Below, one piece after another: positions 8,065 through 16,657 of a DNA stretch of 64,000 nucleotides. This DNA comes from Pseudomonadota bacterium (GTDB taxonomy: Bacteria; Pseudomonadota; Alphaproteobacteria; Rhizobiales; Xanthobacteraceae). Location: assembly GCA_018240595.1 (NCBI GenBank), contig JAFEFL010000027.1, forward strand, positions 62,001-126,000. The letters are read 5' to 3'. Numbering within the stretch: position 1 is the first letter of the stretch; each line of letters opens with the position of its first letter. The translations under genes were made by a program, and so were the position numbers. Below the pieces are notes generated by a model. It worked only from the letters and a program-made list of their open reading frames with translations, ran no database searches and had not been told where the DNA came from.

Positions 8065-8781
8065 TCAGCTGCTCATCCCCGCCAGCGCGGAGATTTCGGT
8101 GTCGCCCTTGGGGCGGCGCTCGGTGATCGGACGGCCGTCGACGATGTAGTGCACGGTTTCGGCGATATTGGTGGCGTGGTCGCCCATGCGCTCGATGTTC
8201 TTGGCGCAGAACATCAGATGGATGCAGAAGGTGATGTTGCGCGGATCTTCCATCATGTAGGTGAGCAATTCGCGGAACACCGAAGTGCAGACCGCGTCGA
8301 TCTCCTCGTCGCCGCGCCACACCGCCATCGCCTTGTTGTCGTCGCGGTGCGCATAGGCATCGAGCACGGCCTTGAGCTGCTCGAGCACGAGGTCGGTCAT
8401 GTGCTCGACGCCGCGGATCAGCTTCGGCGGCGGGAATTCGGCGTTCAGCGCGATGACGCGCTTGGCGATGTTCTTGGCGAGATCGCCGATGCGCTCGAGA
8501 TCGTTGGCAAGACGCAGCGCGCCGACGATGGCGCGCAGGTCCACCGCCATCGGCTGGCGCCGGGCGATGGTGAGAACCGCCTTCTCCTCGATCTCGCGCT
8601 GCAGGTTGTCGATGCTGACGTCGGCGGCGGTGACGCGCTGGGCCATCGTGGTGTCGCGCTTGGCCAGCGCGTCCACGGCATCGGCGACCTGCTTTTCGGC
8701 GAGCCCGCCCATTTCGGCGACCATCCGCGACAGATCCTGGAGATCGACGTCGAAGGCCTTGGCGGTGTGCTGCTCGTTCAT
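8065..8781 (-). CDS. phoU: Phosphate signalling complex protein PhoU
   Basis: A 238-residue PhoU with the two repeated three-helix bundles; each repeat carries the metal-binding E/DxxxD pattern (DLERIGDLAKNIA in the first, NIERMGDHATNIAE in the second). PhoU connects the Pst transporter with PhoR and holds the kinase in its phosphatase state when phosphate is plentiful. The gene lies between pstB (33 bp upstream) and phoB (11 bp downstream). Confidence 0.97.
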   Translation of the reverse strand: MNEQHTAKAFDVDLQDLSRMVAEMGGLAEKQVADAVDALAKRDTTMAQRVTAADVSIDNLQREIEEKAVLTIARRQPMAVDLRAIVGALRLANDLERIGDLAKNIAKRVIALNAEFPPPKLIRGVEHMTDLVLEQLKAVLDAYAHRDDNKAMAVWRGDEEIDAVCTSVFRELLTYMMEDPRNITFCIHLMFCAKNIERMGDHATNIAETVHYIVDGRPITERRPKGDTEISALAGMSS

Positions 8782-8814
8782 GGTGCTATTCCCTCAATCT
8801 GTCCGGCGACGAGG

Positions 8815-9630
8815 CTAACCAAAGCGACCGGTGATGTAGTCCTGGGTGCGGCGATCGTTCGGCGCGGTGAAGATCTTGGTGGTTTCGCCGTATTCGACCA
8901 GTTCGCCGAGATACATGAAGGCGGTGAAGTCGGAGACGCGCGCCGCCTGCTGCATGTTATGGGTGACGATGGCGATCGTGTAGTCTTCCTTCAGCTCGTC
9001 GATGAGCTCCTCGATCTTGGCGGTCGAGATCGGATCGAGCGCCGAGCACGGCTCGTCGAACAGGATGACCTCCGGGCGCACCGCCACGGTGCGGGCGATG
9101 CAGAGGCGCTGCTGCTGGCCGCCCGACAGCGACTGGCCGTTGGCGCCGAGCTTGTCCTTGACCTCGGTCCACAGCGCGGCGCGCTCAAGCGCGTGCTGCA
9201 CGCGGCCGTCGAGTTCGGACTTGGGCAGCTTCTCGTAGAGGCGGATGCCGAAGGCGATGTTCTCGTAGATCGTCATCGGGAACGGTGTCGGCTTCTGGAA
9301 CACCATGCCGACCTTGGCGCGCAGCAGGTTGAGATCCTGCGACGGCGACAGGATGTCCTCGTTGTCGAGCCGCACCGTGCCGGTGGCGCGCTGGTTCGGA
9401 TAGAGGTCGTACATGCGGTTGAGGATGCGCAGCAGGGTCGACTTGCCGCAGCCCGACGGGCCGATGAAGGCCGTCACCTTGCCCTGATAGAGCGAGACGT
9501 TGATGTTCTTCAGCGCGCGATGATCGCCGTAGAAGAAATCGAGATTCTGCACGGTGATCTTCTCGACCAGACCTTCGGTCGAGGCGACGGTGTTGCTGAC
9601 GGTCGGTACGGTAAAGTTGGCCATCGTCAT
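8815..9630 (-). CDS. pstB: Phosphate ABC transporter ATP-binding protein
   Basis: A 271-residue ABC ATPase. Walker A is [12 protein letters not shown], the signature [13 protein letters not shown] and Walker [14 protein letters not shown], all intact; the PstB-specific region [14 protein letters not shown] and the C-terminal FGEL-like segment [11 protein letters not shown] are present. It powers high-affinity phosphate import on the cytoplasmic face of PstCA. Its start overlaps the pstA stop by 4 bp. A start at the second Met ([11 protein letters not shown]) is also possible. Confidence 0.98.
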   Translation of the reverse strand: MTMANFTVPTVSNTVASTEGLVEKITVQNLDFFYGDHRALKNINVSLYQGKVTAFIGPSGCGKSTLLRILNRMYDLYPNQRATGTVRLDNEDILSPSQDLNLLRAKVGMVFQKPTPFPMTIYENIAFGIRLYEKLPKSELDGRVQHALERAALWTEVKDKLGANGQSLSGGQQQRLCIARTVAVRPEVILFDEPCSALDPISTAKIEELIDELKEDYTIAIVTHNMQQAARVSDFTAFMYLGELVEYGETTKIFTAPNDRRTQDYITGRFG

Positions 9631-10496
9631 GATTTCTTACTCTGTCCACCGAGGTAACGGGCGATGATGCTGAGACCCAGCACCGCCAAAGTGATGATCA
9701 AGGCGCCGGTCCAGGCCAGCTCCTGCCAGTCCTTGTAGGGGCTGAGCGCGAACTGGAAGATGACGACCGGCAGGCTCGAGACCGGAGCATTCAGATTGGT
9801 GCTCCAGAACTGGTTGTTGAGCGCGGTGAACAGCAAGGGCGCGGTTTCACCGGAAATTCGCGCCACCGCGAGCAGCACGCCGGTGATCATGCCGGCCCGG
9901 GCGGCGCGATAGGCCACCTTCTGGATCATCTTCGACCGCGGCAGGCCGATCGACGCTGCCGCCTCACGTAAGGTGTCCGGCACCAACGTCAACATATCTT
10001 CGGTGGTGCGCACCACCACCGGCACGACGATGACGGCCAGCGCCACGGCGCCGGCCCAGCCGGAGAAGTGGCCCATCTGCGCCACCATGATCTCGTAAAC
10101 GAACAGGCCGACCACGATCGACGGCGCCGAGAGCAGAATGTCATTGATGAAGCGCACCACGGTCGACAGCTTGTCGTAGCGGCCGTATTCGGCGAGGTAG
10201 GTGCCGGCGAGGACGCCGAGCGGCGTCCCGATGATGACGGCAAGGAAGGTCATCACCAGGCTGCCGGCGATGGCGTTGAGCAGGCCGCCGGCCGAGCCGG
10301 GCGGCGGCGTCATTTCAGTGAAGACCTTCAGCGACAGGCCGCTGAAGCCTTCCCAGAACAGCACGATCAGGATGAGCGCGAGCCACAGCAGCCCGAAGCC
10401 GGTCGCCGCATAGGCGACCGCCATGGTGATGAAGTTCTTGCGACGGCGCGCGGCGTAGATCGGCGTCGACGGCGTGATGGTGGTGGGGCCGGCCAT
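9627..10496 (-). CDS. pstA: Phosphate ABC transporter permease PstA
   Basis: A 289-residue membrane protein with about six transmembrane segments. The conserved cytoplasmic EAA loop reads [18 protein letters not shown], which contacts PstB, and the Pst-specific [11 protein letters not shown] follows. With PstC it forms the channel of the phosphate importer. The start lies 17 bp after the pstC stop and the stop overlaps pstB. Confidence 0.97.
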   Translation of the reverse strand: MAGPTTITPSTPIYAARRRKNFITMAVAYAATGFGLLWLALILIVLFWEGFSGLSLKVFTEMTPPPGSAGGLLNAIAGSLVMTFLAVIIGTPLGVLAGTYLAEYGRYDKLSTVVRFINDILLSAPSIVVGLFVYEIMVAQMGHFSGWAGAVALAVIVVPVVVRTTEDMLTLVPDTLREAAASIGLPRSKMIQKVAYRAARAGMITGVLLAVARISGETAPLLFTALNNQFWSTNLNAPVSSLPVVIFQFALSPYKDWQELAWTGALIITLAVLGLSIIARYLGGQSKKS

Positions 10497-10513
10497 GGCT
10501 TACTTCCCCAAGT

Positions 10514-11536
10514 CTACTTGCCCAGCCGGGCGTTGAGGCGCATCAGCATCAGTCGCGCCGCCGCCAGGACGATGAAGGTGATGATGAACAGGATGAGGCC
10601 GAGCGCGATCAGCGACGAGGTGTAGATGTCGCCGACGGCTTCAGTGAATTCGTTGGCGATGGTGGCGGAGATCGTGGTGCCGGGCGCCAGGATCGAGCCG
10701 GAAATGCGGTGCGCGTTGCCGATGACGAAGGTCACCGCCATGGTCTCGCCCAGCGCCCGGCCGAGGCCGAGCATGACGCCGCCGATGACGCCGACGCGGG
10801 TGAAGGGCAGGACGACGTTGCGCGCCACTTCCCAGGTGGTGCAGCCGAGACCATAGGCGGCCTCCTTGAGCACCGGCGGCACCGCCTCGAACACGTCGCG
10901 CGAGATCGAGGTGATGAAGGGCAGCACCATGATGGCGAGGATGAGCCCGGCGGTGAGCACGCCGATGCCGTAAGGCGGGCCGGCGAACATTTCGTTCAGG
11001 ATCGGGATCGGCCCGAACACCGTGATCAGGAACGGCTGGACGTGCTGCTGCAGGAACGGCGCGAACACGAACAGGCCCCAGATGCCGTAGATGATCGACG
11101 GGATGCCGGCGAGCAGCTCGATGGCGATGCCGATCGGGCGGCGCAGGAACATCGGGCACAGTTCGGTGAGGAACATGGCGATGAACAGGCCGACCGGCAC
11201 GGCGATCAGCATGGCGATGATGGAGGTGACGATGGTGCCGTAGATCGGCGCGATGGCGCCGAACTTTTCCGTTACCGGATTCCAGCTTTCATCGACGAGA
11301 AATTCGAAGCCGAACTGGCGCAGCGCCGGCCACGAGCCGTGGATCAGCGAGATGATGATGCCCGAGAGGATGATGAGCACCGCGATGGCGGCAGCCCGGG
11401 TCAGAAATTTGAACGAGACGTCGCTGAAGCGCAGCTTGTTGAGAACCTTGGCGCGGTCGGATGACGCCGTCTCTGTCATCGCGCCGCCGGCCGGATACGC
11501 TACGTCAACCACGGGCTTCCTCCCGGAAGAAGTCAT
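10514..11536 (-). CDS. pstC: Phosphate ABC transporter permease PstC
   Basis: A 340-residue inner-membrane permease: a first segment at LTRAAAIAVLIILSGIIIS, a large loop near residues 70-100 with GAIAPIYGTIVTS, then the transporter core with the EAA-type loop KEAAYGLGCTTWEV and RALGETMAV. The ATG at 11534-11536 is chosen because it has a strong ribosome binding site, GAGGAG, six bases upstream. An in-frame Met at residue 20 lacks this. It is separated from pstS by about 180 bp containing a strong hairpin. Confidence 0.96.
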   Translation of the reverse strand: MTSSGRKPVVDVAYPAGGAMTETASSDRAKVLNKLRFSDVSFKFLTRAAAIAVLIILSGIIISLIHGSWPALRQFGFEFLVDESWNPVTEKFGAIAPIYGTIVTSIIAMLIAVPVGLFIAMFLTELCPMFLRRPIGIAIELLAGIPSIIYGIWGLFVFAPFLQQHVQPFLITVFGPIPILNEMFAGPPYGIGVLTAGLILAIMVLPFITSISRDVFEAVPPVLKEAAYGLGCTTWEVARNVVLPFTRVGVIGGVMLGLGRALGETMAVTFVIGNAHRISGSILAPGTTISATIANEFTEAVGDIYTSSLIALGLILFIITFIVLAAARLMLMRLNARLGK

Positions 11537-11666
11537 TCGGCTCTCCTCGCGGTCTTGCGCCCGATGGGCGGACGAACCCGGTTTCGGAGGGCCACTGAAG
11601 CGGCCTTAAGGCCGCGAGACAAGTCGTCAGTTGCAGGCTGTGGGCAAACGAAGGGAAGCCGGAAAA

Positions 11667-11697
11667 GGGCGCCAGACCAATGTCTTGCCTGGCGCCC
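11667..11697 (-). terminator. Hairpin with T-run between pstS and pstC (attenuator or partial terminator)
   Basis: Arms GGGCGCCAG (11667-11675) and CTGGCGCCC (11689-11697) pair perfectly over 9 bp with a 13-base loop. Read on the minus strand, the second arm is followed by TTTT. It sits 20 bp after the pstS stop and about 130 bp before pstC. It may protect the pstS message or reduce read-through, giving more PstS than permease. Confidence 0.7.
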
Positions 11698-11716
11698 ATC
11701 CCGGTATCGTGGCGGA

Positions 11717-12736
11717 TTACATCGCCTTGACTTCGTGCTTCCACTTTTCCTGGATCAGCTTCACGACGCTGTCCGGCATCGGCACGTAGTCCAGTTCTTC
11801 AGCCATCTTGTCGCCGTTCTGGTAGGCCCAGCCGAAGAACTTGAGCGCTTCGGCGGCCGCGGCGGCATCCTTCGGTTCCTTCGGGATCAGGATGAAGGTC
11901 GCGCCGGCGATCGGCCAGGACTTGGCGCCCGGTTCGTCGGTCAAGATCTGGTAGAAGCCCGGCGCGTTGGCCCAGTCGGCACCCGCGGCGGCAGCCATGA
12001 TCGATTCCGCGTCAGCGGTAACCGTCTTGCCGTCCTTGTTGACCATCTTGGTGGTGGTCAGCTTGTTCTGCTTGGCATAGGCGGTTTCGACGTAGCCGAT
12101 GGCACCCTTGGTGTTGGCGACGTTGTTGGCGACGCCTTCGTTGCCCTTGGCGCCGATACCGGCCGGCCACTGCACCGCGGTGCTGCTGCCAACCTTCGAC
12201 TTCCAGTCGCCGCTCACCTTCGACAGATAGTTCGTGAAGATGAAGGTCGTGCCCGAGCCGTCCGAACGATGCACGAGGGCGATCGCCTGGTCCGGCAGCT
12301 TGGCGTTCGGATTGAGCTTCACGAGCGCCGGGTCGTTCCACTTCTTGATGTCGCCGAGGAAGATCTTGGCGAGCGTCGGGCCGTCGATCGTCAGATCGCC
12401 GCTCTTGACGCCGTCGAGATTGACGACCGGCACGATGCCGCCCATCACGGTCGGGAACTGGATGACGCCGATCTTGTCGAGTTCGGCCGGCTGCAGCGGC
12501 ATGTCCGACGCGCCGAAGGTCACGGTACGGGCGGTGATCTGCTTGATGCCGCCGCCGGAACCGATCGACTGATAGTTCAGACCGTTGCCGGTTTCCTTCT
12601 TATAGGCGTCGGCCCATTTGGCATAAATCGGATAGGGGAAGGTCGCGCCGGCACCCGAGATGTCGGCGGCAATGGCCGGAAGCGACACGGCGGCGGCGAC
12701 GAGGCCGGCGGCTGCCATTACGGTCCAGTGTTTCAA
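11717..12736 (-). CDS. pstS: Periplasmic phosphate-binding protein PstS
   Basis: A 339-residue solute-binding protein. The TTG at 12734-12736 is preferred as start because GGAGAG lies just upstream and it yields a clean signal peptide, [24 protein letters not shown]. Mature protein begins [18 protein letters not shown], the classic PstS phosphate-loop start; [11 protein letters not shown] and [17 protein letters not shown] supply further phosphate ligands. It captures phosphate in the periplasm for PstCAB. A Pho box lies about 200 bp upstream. In-frame codons run further upstream to 12805 but would put a non-secretory extension ahead of the signal peptide. Confidence 0.97.
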   Translation of the reverse strand: MKHWTVMAAAGLVAAAVSLPAIAADISGAGATFPYPIYAKWADAYKKETGNGLNYQSIGSGGGIKQITARTVTFGASDMPLQPAELDKIGVIQFPTVMGGIVPVVNLDGVKSGDLTIDGPTLAKIFLGDIKKWNDPALVKLNPNAKLPDQAIALVHRSDGSGTTFIFTNYLSKVSGDWKSKVGSSTAVQWPAGIGAKGNEGVANNVANTKGAIGYVETAYAKQNKLTTTKMVNKDGKTVTADAESIMAAAAGADWANAPGFYQILTDEPGAKSWPIAGATFILIPKEPKDAAAAAEALKFFGWAYQNGDKMAEELDYVPMPDSVVKLIQEKWKHEVKAM

Positions 12737-12938
12737 GGGATCTCTCCATGTTTGCGGCCAAGGCGAGGGGTCCCAACGACCCCGCGCAGTTGCATCGCCC
12801 GACAATGGGCGGCCGCTGTTGTTTTCAACGCACTCCAGGCTGGCTCGGAGCCCTCAAGTCTTGCTGTGCGCTAGCTCAAAGTTTCCCGAACCCGCGGCCA
12901 GCGTTAGGGGCCGCGTGTCATCGTTTTATGAACCTTCC

Positions 12939-12955
12939 ATGACAACCAGATGACA
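12939..12955 (-). promoter_or_regulatory. Pho box upstream of pstS
   Basis: On the plus strand ATGACA-N5-ATGACA (12939-12944 and 12950-12955), meaning two TGTCAT units at an exact 11-bp spacing when read toward pstS. This is the direct-repeat pattern bound by PhoB. A candidate -10 (TTCATAAAA, minus strand) follows about ten bases downstream, as expected for a PhoB-dependent promoter. It lies 30 bp after the phoR stop, so phoR and pstS probably have separate transcripts. Confidence 0.8.
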
Positions 12956-12984
12956 TGGCAGGCCATTGAAATATAACGGAAATT

Positions 12985-14205
12985 TCAGGGTAGTGGGGCG
13001 GCTGCTGTGTGTAGTGGCAGGTGCATTGTGAAGGTCGCGCCCTGCCCCAAAACGCTCTCGATCGAGACCCGGCCGCCGTGGCGGTTGAGCACATGCTTGA
13101 CCAGCGCCAGTCCCAGCCCGGTGCCGCCCTGCGAGCGGCTGTCGGCAACGTCGACCCGGTAGAAGCGCTCGGTCAGCCGCGGCAGATGTTCCGGCGCGAT
13201 ACCGGGGCCGAAGTCGCGGATGGCAATGCGCGCTTCCGGCGCGCCGGCCCGCGTCTGCGCCCGCGACAATGTGACATCGACGCGCTTGCCCGCGGCGCCG
13301 TACTTGAGCGCGTTCTCGACGAGGTTCTCCAGCGCCCGGATCAGTTCGTCGCGGTCGCCGAGCACCATGACCGGGTCGGTCGGCACGCCGACCCTGATCT
13401 CGACCTGGCGGTCGCGCGCCAAAGTCTGCAGGCCATCGGCGACTTGCCGCACCAGCGGCGCAAGATCGACCGAAGTCGACGGCGGCCGGTGGGCGTTGAG
13501 CTCGATGCGCGACAGCGACAACAGGTCGTCGATCAGGCGCGCCATGCGCGCCGCCTGCTGCTGCATGATGGCGAGGAATTTTTCGCGCGCCGCCACGTCG
13601 TTCTTCGCCGGGCCCTGCAGCGTCTCGATGAAGCCGAGCAGCGCCGCGAGCGGCGTGCGCAGTTCGTGGCTGGCATTGGCGATGAAGTCGGCGCGCATTT
13701 CCTCGACGCGGCGCAGCGGCGTGAGGTCGTTGAAGGTCATCAGAAGGAGTTCGGCCTGCGTGCCGTCGGTCTCGGGCAAGGTCACCGGCGTGACGAAAGC
13801 CTCGAACCAGCGGTCGAGCGGCACGCGTTCGAAGAATTCGACGCGCTGCTGCTCGCGCCGGCGGCCGGCGCGGCGGATGGCATCGACCAGTTCAGGCATG
13901 CGCAGCGCGATCAGCGCCGGTTCGCCGCTGCGCAAGGCCGGCGCGACGCCGCGCGCCGCGGCATTGAAGGTGATAACGCGGCCCTCGCGGTCAAGGACGA
14001 TGGCCGGCTGCGGCAGGCCGCCGATCAGCGCTTCGATGAGCCGGGCGCGGCGCGCCGGATTGCCGCGCTTCTGCGGCGACGGCGCCGGCGCCGGCACGCC
14101 GGCGTCATCATCGGCCTCGCCTTCGTTACGGCCGATCAGCGCGCGCAAGGCGCCGCGCCAGCCGCCGCGCGTGTCCTTGTCGTTGCCGTCGTTGTCATTG
14201 GTCAT
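12985..14205 (-). CDS. phoR: Phosphate regulon sensor kinase PhoR
   Basis: A 406-residue histidine kinase. Residues about 55-165 form a PAS-like domain (GGLPQPAIVLDREGRVITFN). The HisKA box is FIANASHELRTPL with H180; the ATPase domain has N-box ENLVENALKYG, DFGPGIAP and GGTGLGLALVKH. No membrane segment is visible in the first 60 residues, which are charged and Ala/Pro-rich, so this PhoR appears cytosolic or peripherally attached to Pst/PhoU. It is upstream of pstS on the same strand, with the Pho box between them. The partner is PhoB. Confidence 0.93.
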   Translation of the reverse strand: MTNDNDGNDKDTRGGWRGALRALIGRNEGEADDDAGVPAPAPSPQKRGNPARRARLIEALIGGLPQPAIVLDREGRVITFNAAARGVAPALRSGEPALIALRMPELVDAIRRAGRRREQQRVEFFERVPLDRWFEAFVTPVTLPETDGTQAELLLMTFNDLTPLRRVEEMRADFIANASHELRTPLAALLGFIETLQGPAKNDVAAREKFLAIMQQQAARMARLIDDLLSLSRIELNAHRPPSTSVDLAPLVRQVADGLQTLARDRQVEIRVGVPTDPVMVLGDRDELIRALENLVENALKYGAAGKRVDVTLSRAQTRAGAPEARIAIRDFGPGIAPEHLPRLTERFYRVDVADSRSQGGTGLGLALVKHVLNRHGGRVSIESVLGQGATFTMHLPLHTAAAPLP

Positions 14206-14247
14206 CGTGCACTGCCGCGCTCCGCCGACCGGCGCGCTGTCCGAACC

Positions 14248-15315
14248 TTATCCGGCCCTGGATTTTCGATTGTCACCGTCCTTGTCAAGCTCGGTCCGGA
14301 TCGGATCGATGACGCTCTGCACCGGATGCAGGTCGAGCTTGGGCCGCGCGCCGCGCAGGTTGAGCCATAATTCGCGGATGCCGAGCACGACGACGGCGAT
14401 GGCGAAGGGCACAAGATAATACAGCACCCTGAACAGCAGCAGCCCTGCGAGCAGCTCTTCCTTGTTGAATTCCCACAGCGCCACCAGCATCGCGGCGTCG
14501 AACACGCCGAGCCCGCCGGGCGCGTGACTGGCGAAGCCGAGCAAGGTCGCCGTGACGAAGATGACGGCGAGCGTCACGAAATCGACATGCGGCGCCGCCG
14601 GCACCAGCATGTACATGGCCAGAGCACAGCTCATCAGGTCGAAGATGCCAAGCGTGATCTGCAATAGCGTCGACGGTCCGTTGGGCAGATGCACGGTCCA
14701 GCCGCCGCGGCCGATCTCGCGCGGCGCAACGAACACCCAGGCGACATAGCTGGCGAGCACGGCGAGCAGGCCGAGGCCGATGATGCGGTTGGCGAGATGG
14801 CCGAGCTGGTCGATAGCGCCAGCGGCGGAGGGATGAATGGTGACGCCGATGCCCAGCACGGTCACGTTGCCGAGCCAGAAGGTGAGCCCGGCGATGAAGC
14901 AGATCTTGGCGACATCGACGGCGTCGAGGCCGTACATCGAATAGATGCGGTAGCGCACCGCGCCACCGGTGAAGACAGTGGCGCCGATATTGTGGCCGAT
15001 CGAGTAGCTGGTAAAGCCGGCGAGCGCGGCGATGCGGTACGGAATGTCGCGGCGGCCGATGGCGCGCAGCGCGAACCAGTCATAGAAGGTGAGCGTGAAG
15101 TAGCCGACGGCGACAAAACCGGCGGCAATGGCGACGTTGCGGATATTGGTCGCCTGGATCGCCGCCCAGACCTCGCGGACGTCGATCTTGTGCAGCATGC
15201 GGTACAGCACCGTCACGGCCACGGCGATGATCGCGATACTGAGCAGAAAGCCCAGCCTGTTCCAGCCAACGTAACGGTCGAAAAGACGCGCCATGGCGCG
15301 CAGGGCCTTCAGCAT
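14248..15315 (-). CDS. Lysylphosphatidylglycerol synthase TM-region/UPF0104 family membrane protein
   Basis: About 355 residues with at least seven hydrophobic segments, including LGFLLSIAIIAVAVTVLYRML, FVAVGYFTLTFYDWFAL and LLLFRVLYYLVPFAIAVVVLG. The pattern GHNIGATVFTGGAVRYRIYS and ASHAPGGLGVFDAAML is characteristic of the flippase-like part of MprF and of UPF0104 proteins. No catalytic aminoacyl-transfer domain is attached, so it is likely a lipid translocase or unknown membrane protein. The ATG at 15313-15315 is chosen because GGAG lies five bases upstream; an in-frame start at 15339 exists. It precedes phoR by 42 bp on the same strand. Confidence 0.8.
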   Translation of the reverse strand: MLKALRAMARLFDRYVGWNRLGFLLSIAIIAVAVTVLYRMLHKIDVREVWAAIQATNIRNVAIAAGFVAVGYFTLTFYDWFALRAIGRRDIPYRIAALAGFTSYSIGHNIGATVFTGGAVRYRIYSMYGLDAVDVAKICFIAGLTFWLGNVTVLGIGVTIHPSAAGAIDQLGHLANRIIGLGLLAVLASYVAWVFVAPREIGRGGWTVHLPNGPSTLLQITLGIFDLMSCALAMYMLVPAAPHVDFVTLAVIFVTATLLGFASHAPGGLGVFDAAMLVALWEFNKEELLAGLLLFRVLYYLVPFAIAVVVLGIRELWLNLRGARPKLDLHPVQSVIDPIRTELDKDGDNRKSRAG

Positions 15316-15473
15316 TGTTTCTCCGCGGCAAGACAACACATGGCGGCGACCGTTGTTCGTTGCCGATGCCGGAATGCAACGCTCATGGGCAAGTCTGCCT
15401 CATTCTCGCCACCCCCTCGTCGGCCCGAGCCGTTCCGTAGCAGAACTGAACCGATGGCGCGAGAGCGCACGAA

Positions 15474-15502
15474 ACCCCGGCTTCGTCTAGCGAAGCCGGG
15501 GT
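15474..15502 (-). terminator. Strong hairpin terminator downstream of the His/Gly-rich gene
   Basis: Perfect 12-bp stem ACCCCGGCTTCG (15474-15485) / CGAAGCCGGGGT (15491-15502) with a five-base loop. On the minus strand the distal arm ends in TTT. It lies 21 bp after the stop of the small secreted-protein gene at 15524. Confidence 0.75.
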
Positions 15503-15523
15503 CGGTGGGCCGTCATGAAGACC

Positions 15524-15766
15524 TCAGTCGCATACCGTCATGCGGCGCCAGCGCTTGCCGTACGGCGTGTCGACCAGGCGGCGGACGACGTAGCAGTCCG
15601 GACCGGCGTAGTAGGCGGGCGCGTACAGACCGAAGCCGAAGCCGCCGTGCCAGCCGTGATGACCGTGGTGGCCGTGCCAGCCGCCGGCGGAGGCGGTGGT
15701 GGGCGACAGAGCGGCGGCAGCGATCACAGCGGTGGCGCCGAGGGCGATGGTGAGCTTGCGGATCAT
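15524..15766 (-). CDS. Small secreted His/Gly-rich protein
   Basis: An 80-residue protein with an N-terminal signal peptide (MIRKLTIALGATAVIAAAAL ending near ASAGG), then a GGWHGHHGHHGWHGGFGFG stretch and a C-terminus with two cysteines (DCYVVRR and MTVCD) that could form a disulphide. Similar short proteins with a conserved CYVVRR-like tail are common in Rhizobiales and have no assigned function; the histidines suggest metal binding. The ATG at 15764-15766 has AGGAG upstream. It is transcribed divergently from the sigma-factor operon. Confidence 0.75.
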   Translation of the reverse strand: MIRKLTIALGATAVIAAAALSPTTASAGGWHGHHGHHGWHGGFGFGLYAPAYYAGPDCYVVRRLVDTPYGKRWRRMTVCD

Positions 15767-16096
15767 GTGACTCTCCTGGGGTTGGGCGTTTCGGGGGATG
15801 TGCCTCTCACATCCTGACCGTGGGTCGCGGCCGCCCCGGAAAAGGTTCAAGGATTTTTCAACAGCTTCGCCCCGCTCGGCTTAACATTCTGATTTGGAAT
15901 AGCTTTTTTACGAAAAATTGGCTGTGCCGGAAGCTTTGGATGGCGGCGGCTCCCCGCCTGTGGCCGGATTGGCCAAGTGACACCATGTCGGCCCCGCCGA
16001 CCCGGACGTGCCCGCGATCACATTTTTCGCGACGCGGCTCCGATAGCTTGAACCGAACGGCCGGCGGCCGCGACCCATGTTCAGGTTACGCCAGCG

Positions 16097-16657
16097 ATGC
16101 AAACGACCCCAGACGAGGTTCTGATCGCGAGGATCGCCGGCGGCGACCGACTGGCCATGCAGGTGCTTTTCGCGCGGCACCACGTGCGCGCCTACCGCTT
16201 CGTGTTGCGGCTGGTGCGCAACGAGGCCACCGCCGAGGACCTCATCAGCGAGGTCTTCCTCGACGTGTGGCGGCAGGCCGGTCAATTCGAGGGCCGCGCC
16301 GCGGTGTCCACCTGGATTCTGGGCATCGCTCGCTTCAAGGCGCTGTCGGCGATGCGCAAGCGCTCCGAGGCGGAACTGGACGACGAAACGGCGGCGGCGA
16401 TCGAGGATCACGCCGACAATCCGGAGACGGCGCTGGCGAAGAAGGACAAGGGTTCGCAGCTCAGACAGGCCTTGTCGAAGCTGTCGAACGAGCATCGCGA
16501 GATCATCGACCTCGTCTACTACCACGAGAAGTCGGTGGAAGAAGTGGCCGGGATCGTCGGCATCCCGGAAGCGACCGTGAAGACGCGCATGTTCTACGCG
16601 CGGAAGAAATTATCGGAGCTCCTCAAGGAGCAGGGAATCGATCGAGGCTGGCCATGA
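16097..16657 (+). CDS. ECF-type RNA polymerase sigma factor
   Basis: A 186-residue sigma factor with region 2 (VLFARHHVRAYRFVLRLVRNEATAEDLISEVFLDVWRQ, -10 recognition) and region 4 (LSNEHREIIDLVYYHEKSVEEVAGIVGIPEATVKTRMFYARK, helix-turn-helix for -35). The linker is short, as in extracytoplasmic-function sigma factors. It overlaps its anti-sigma gene by 4 bp (ATGA), which strongly suggests a sigma/anti-sigma pair. The 245 bp upstream hold no gene and should contain the promoter, perhaps self-regulated, but I could not point to a convincing -35/-10 pair. Confidence 0.95.
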   Translation: MQTTPDEVLIARIAGGDRLAMQVLFARHHVRAYRFVLRLVRNEATAEDLISEVFLDVWRQAGQFEGRAAVSTWILGIARFKALSAMRKRSEAELDDETAAAIEDHADNPETALAKKDKGSQLRQALSKLSNEHREIIDLVYYHEKSVEEVAGIVGIPEATVKTRMFYARKKLSELLKEQGIDRGWP

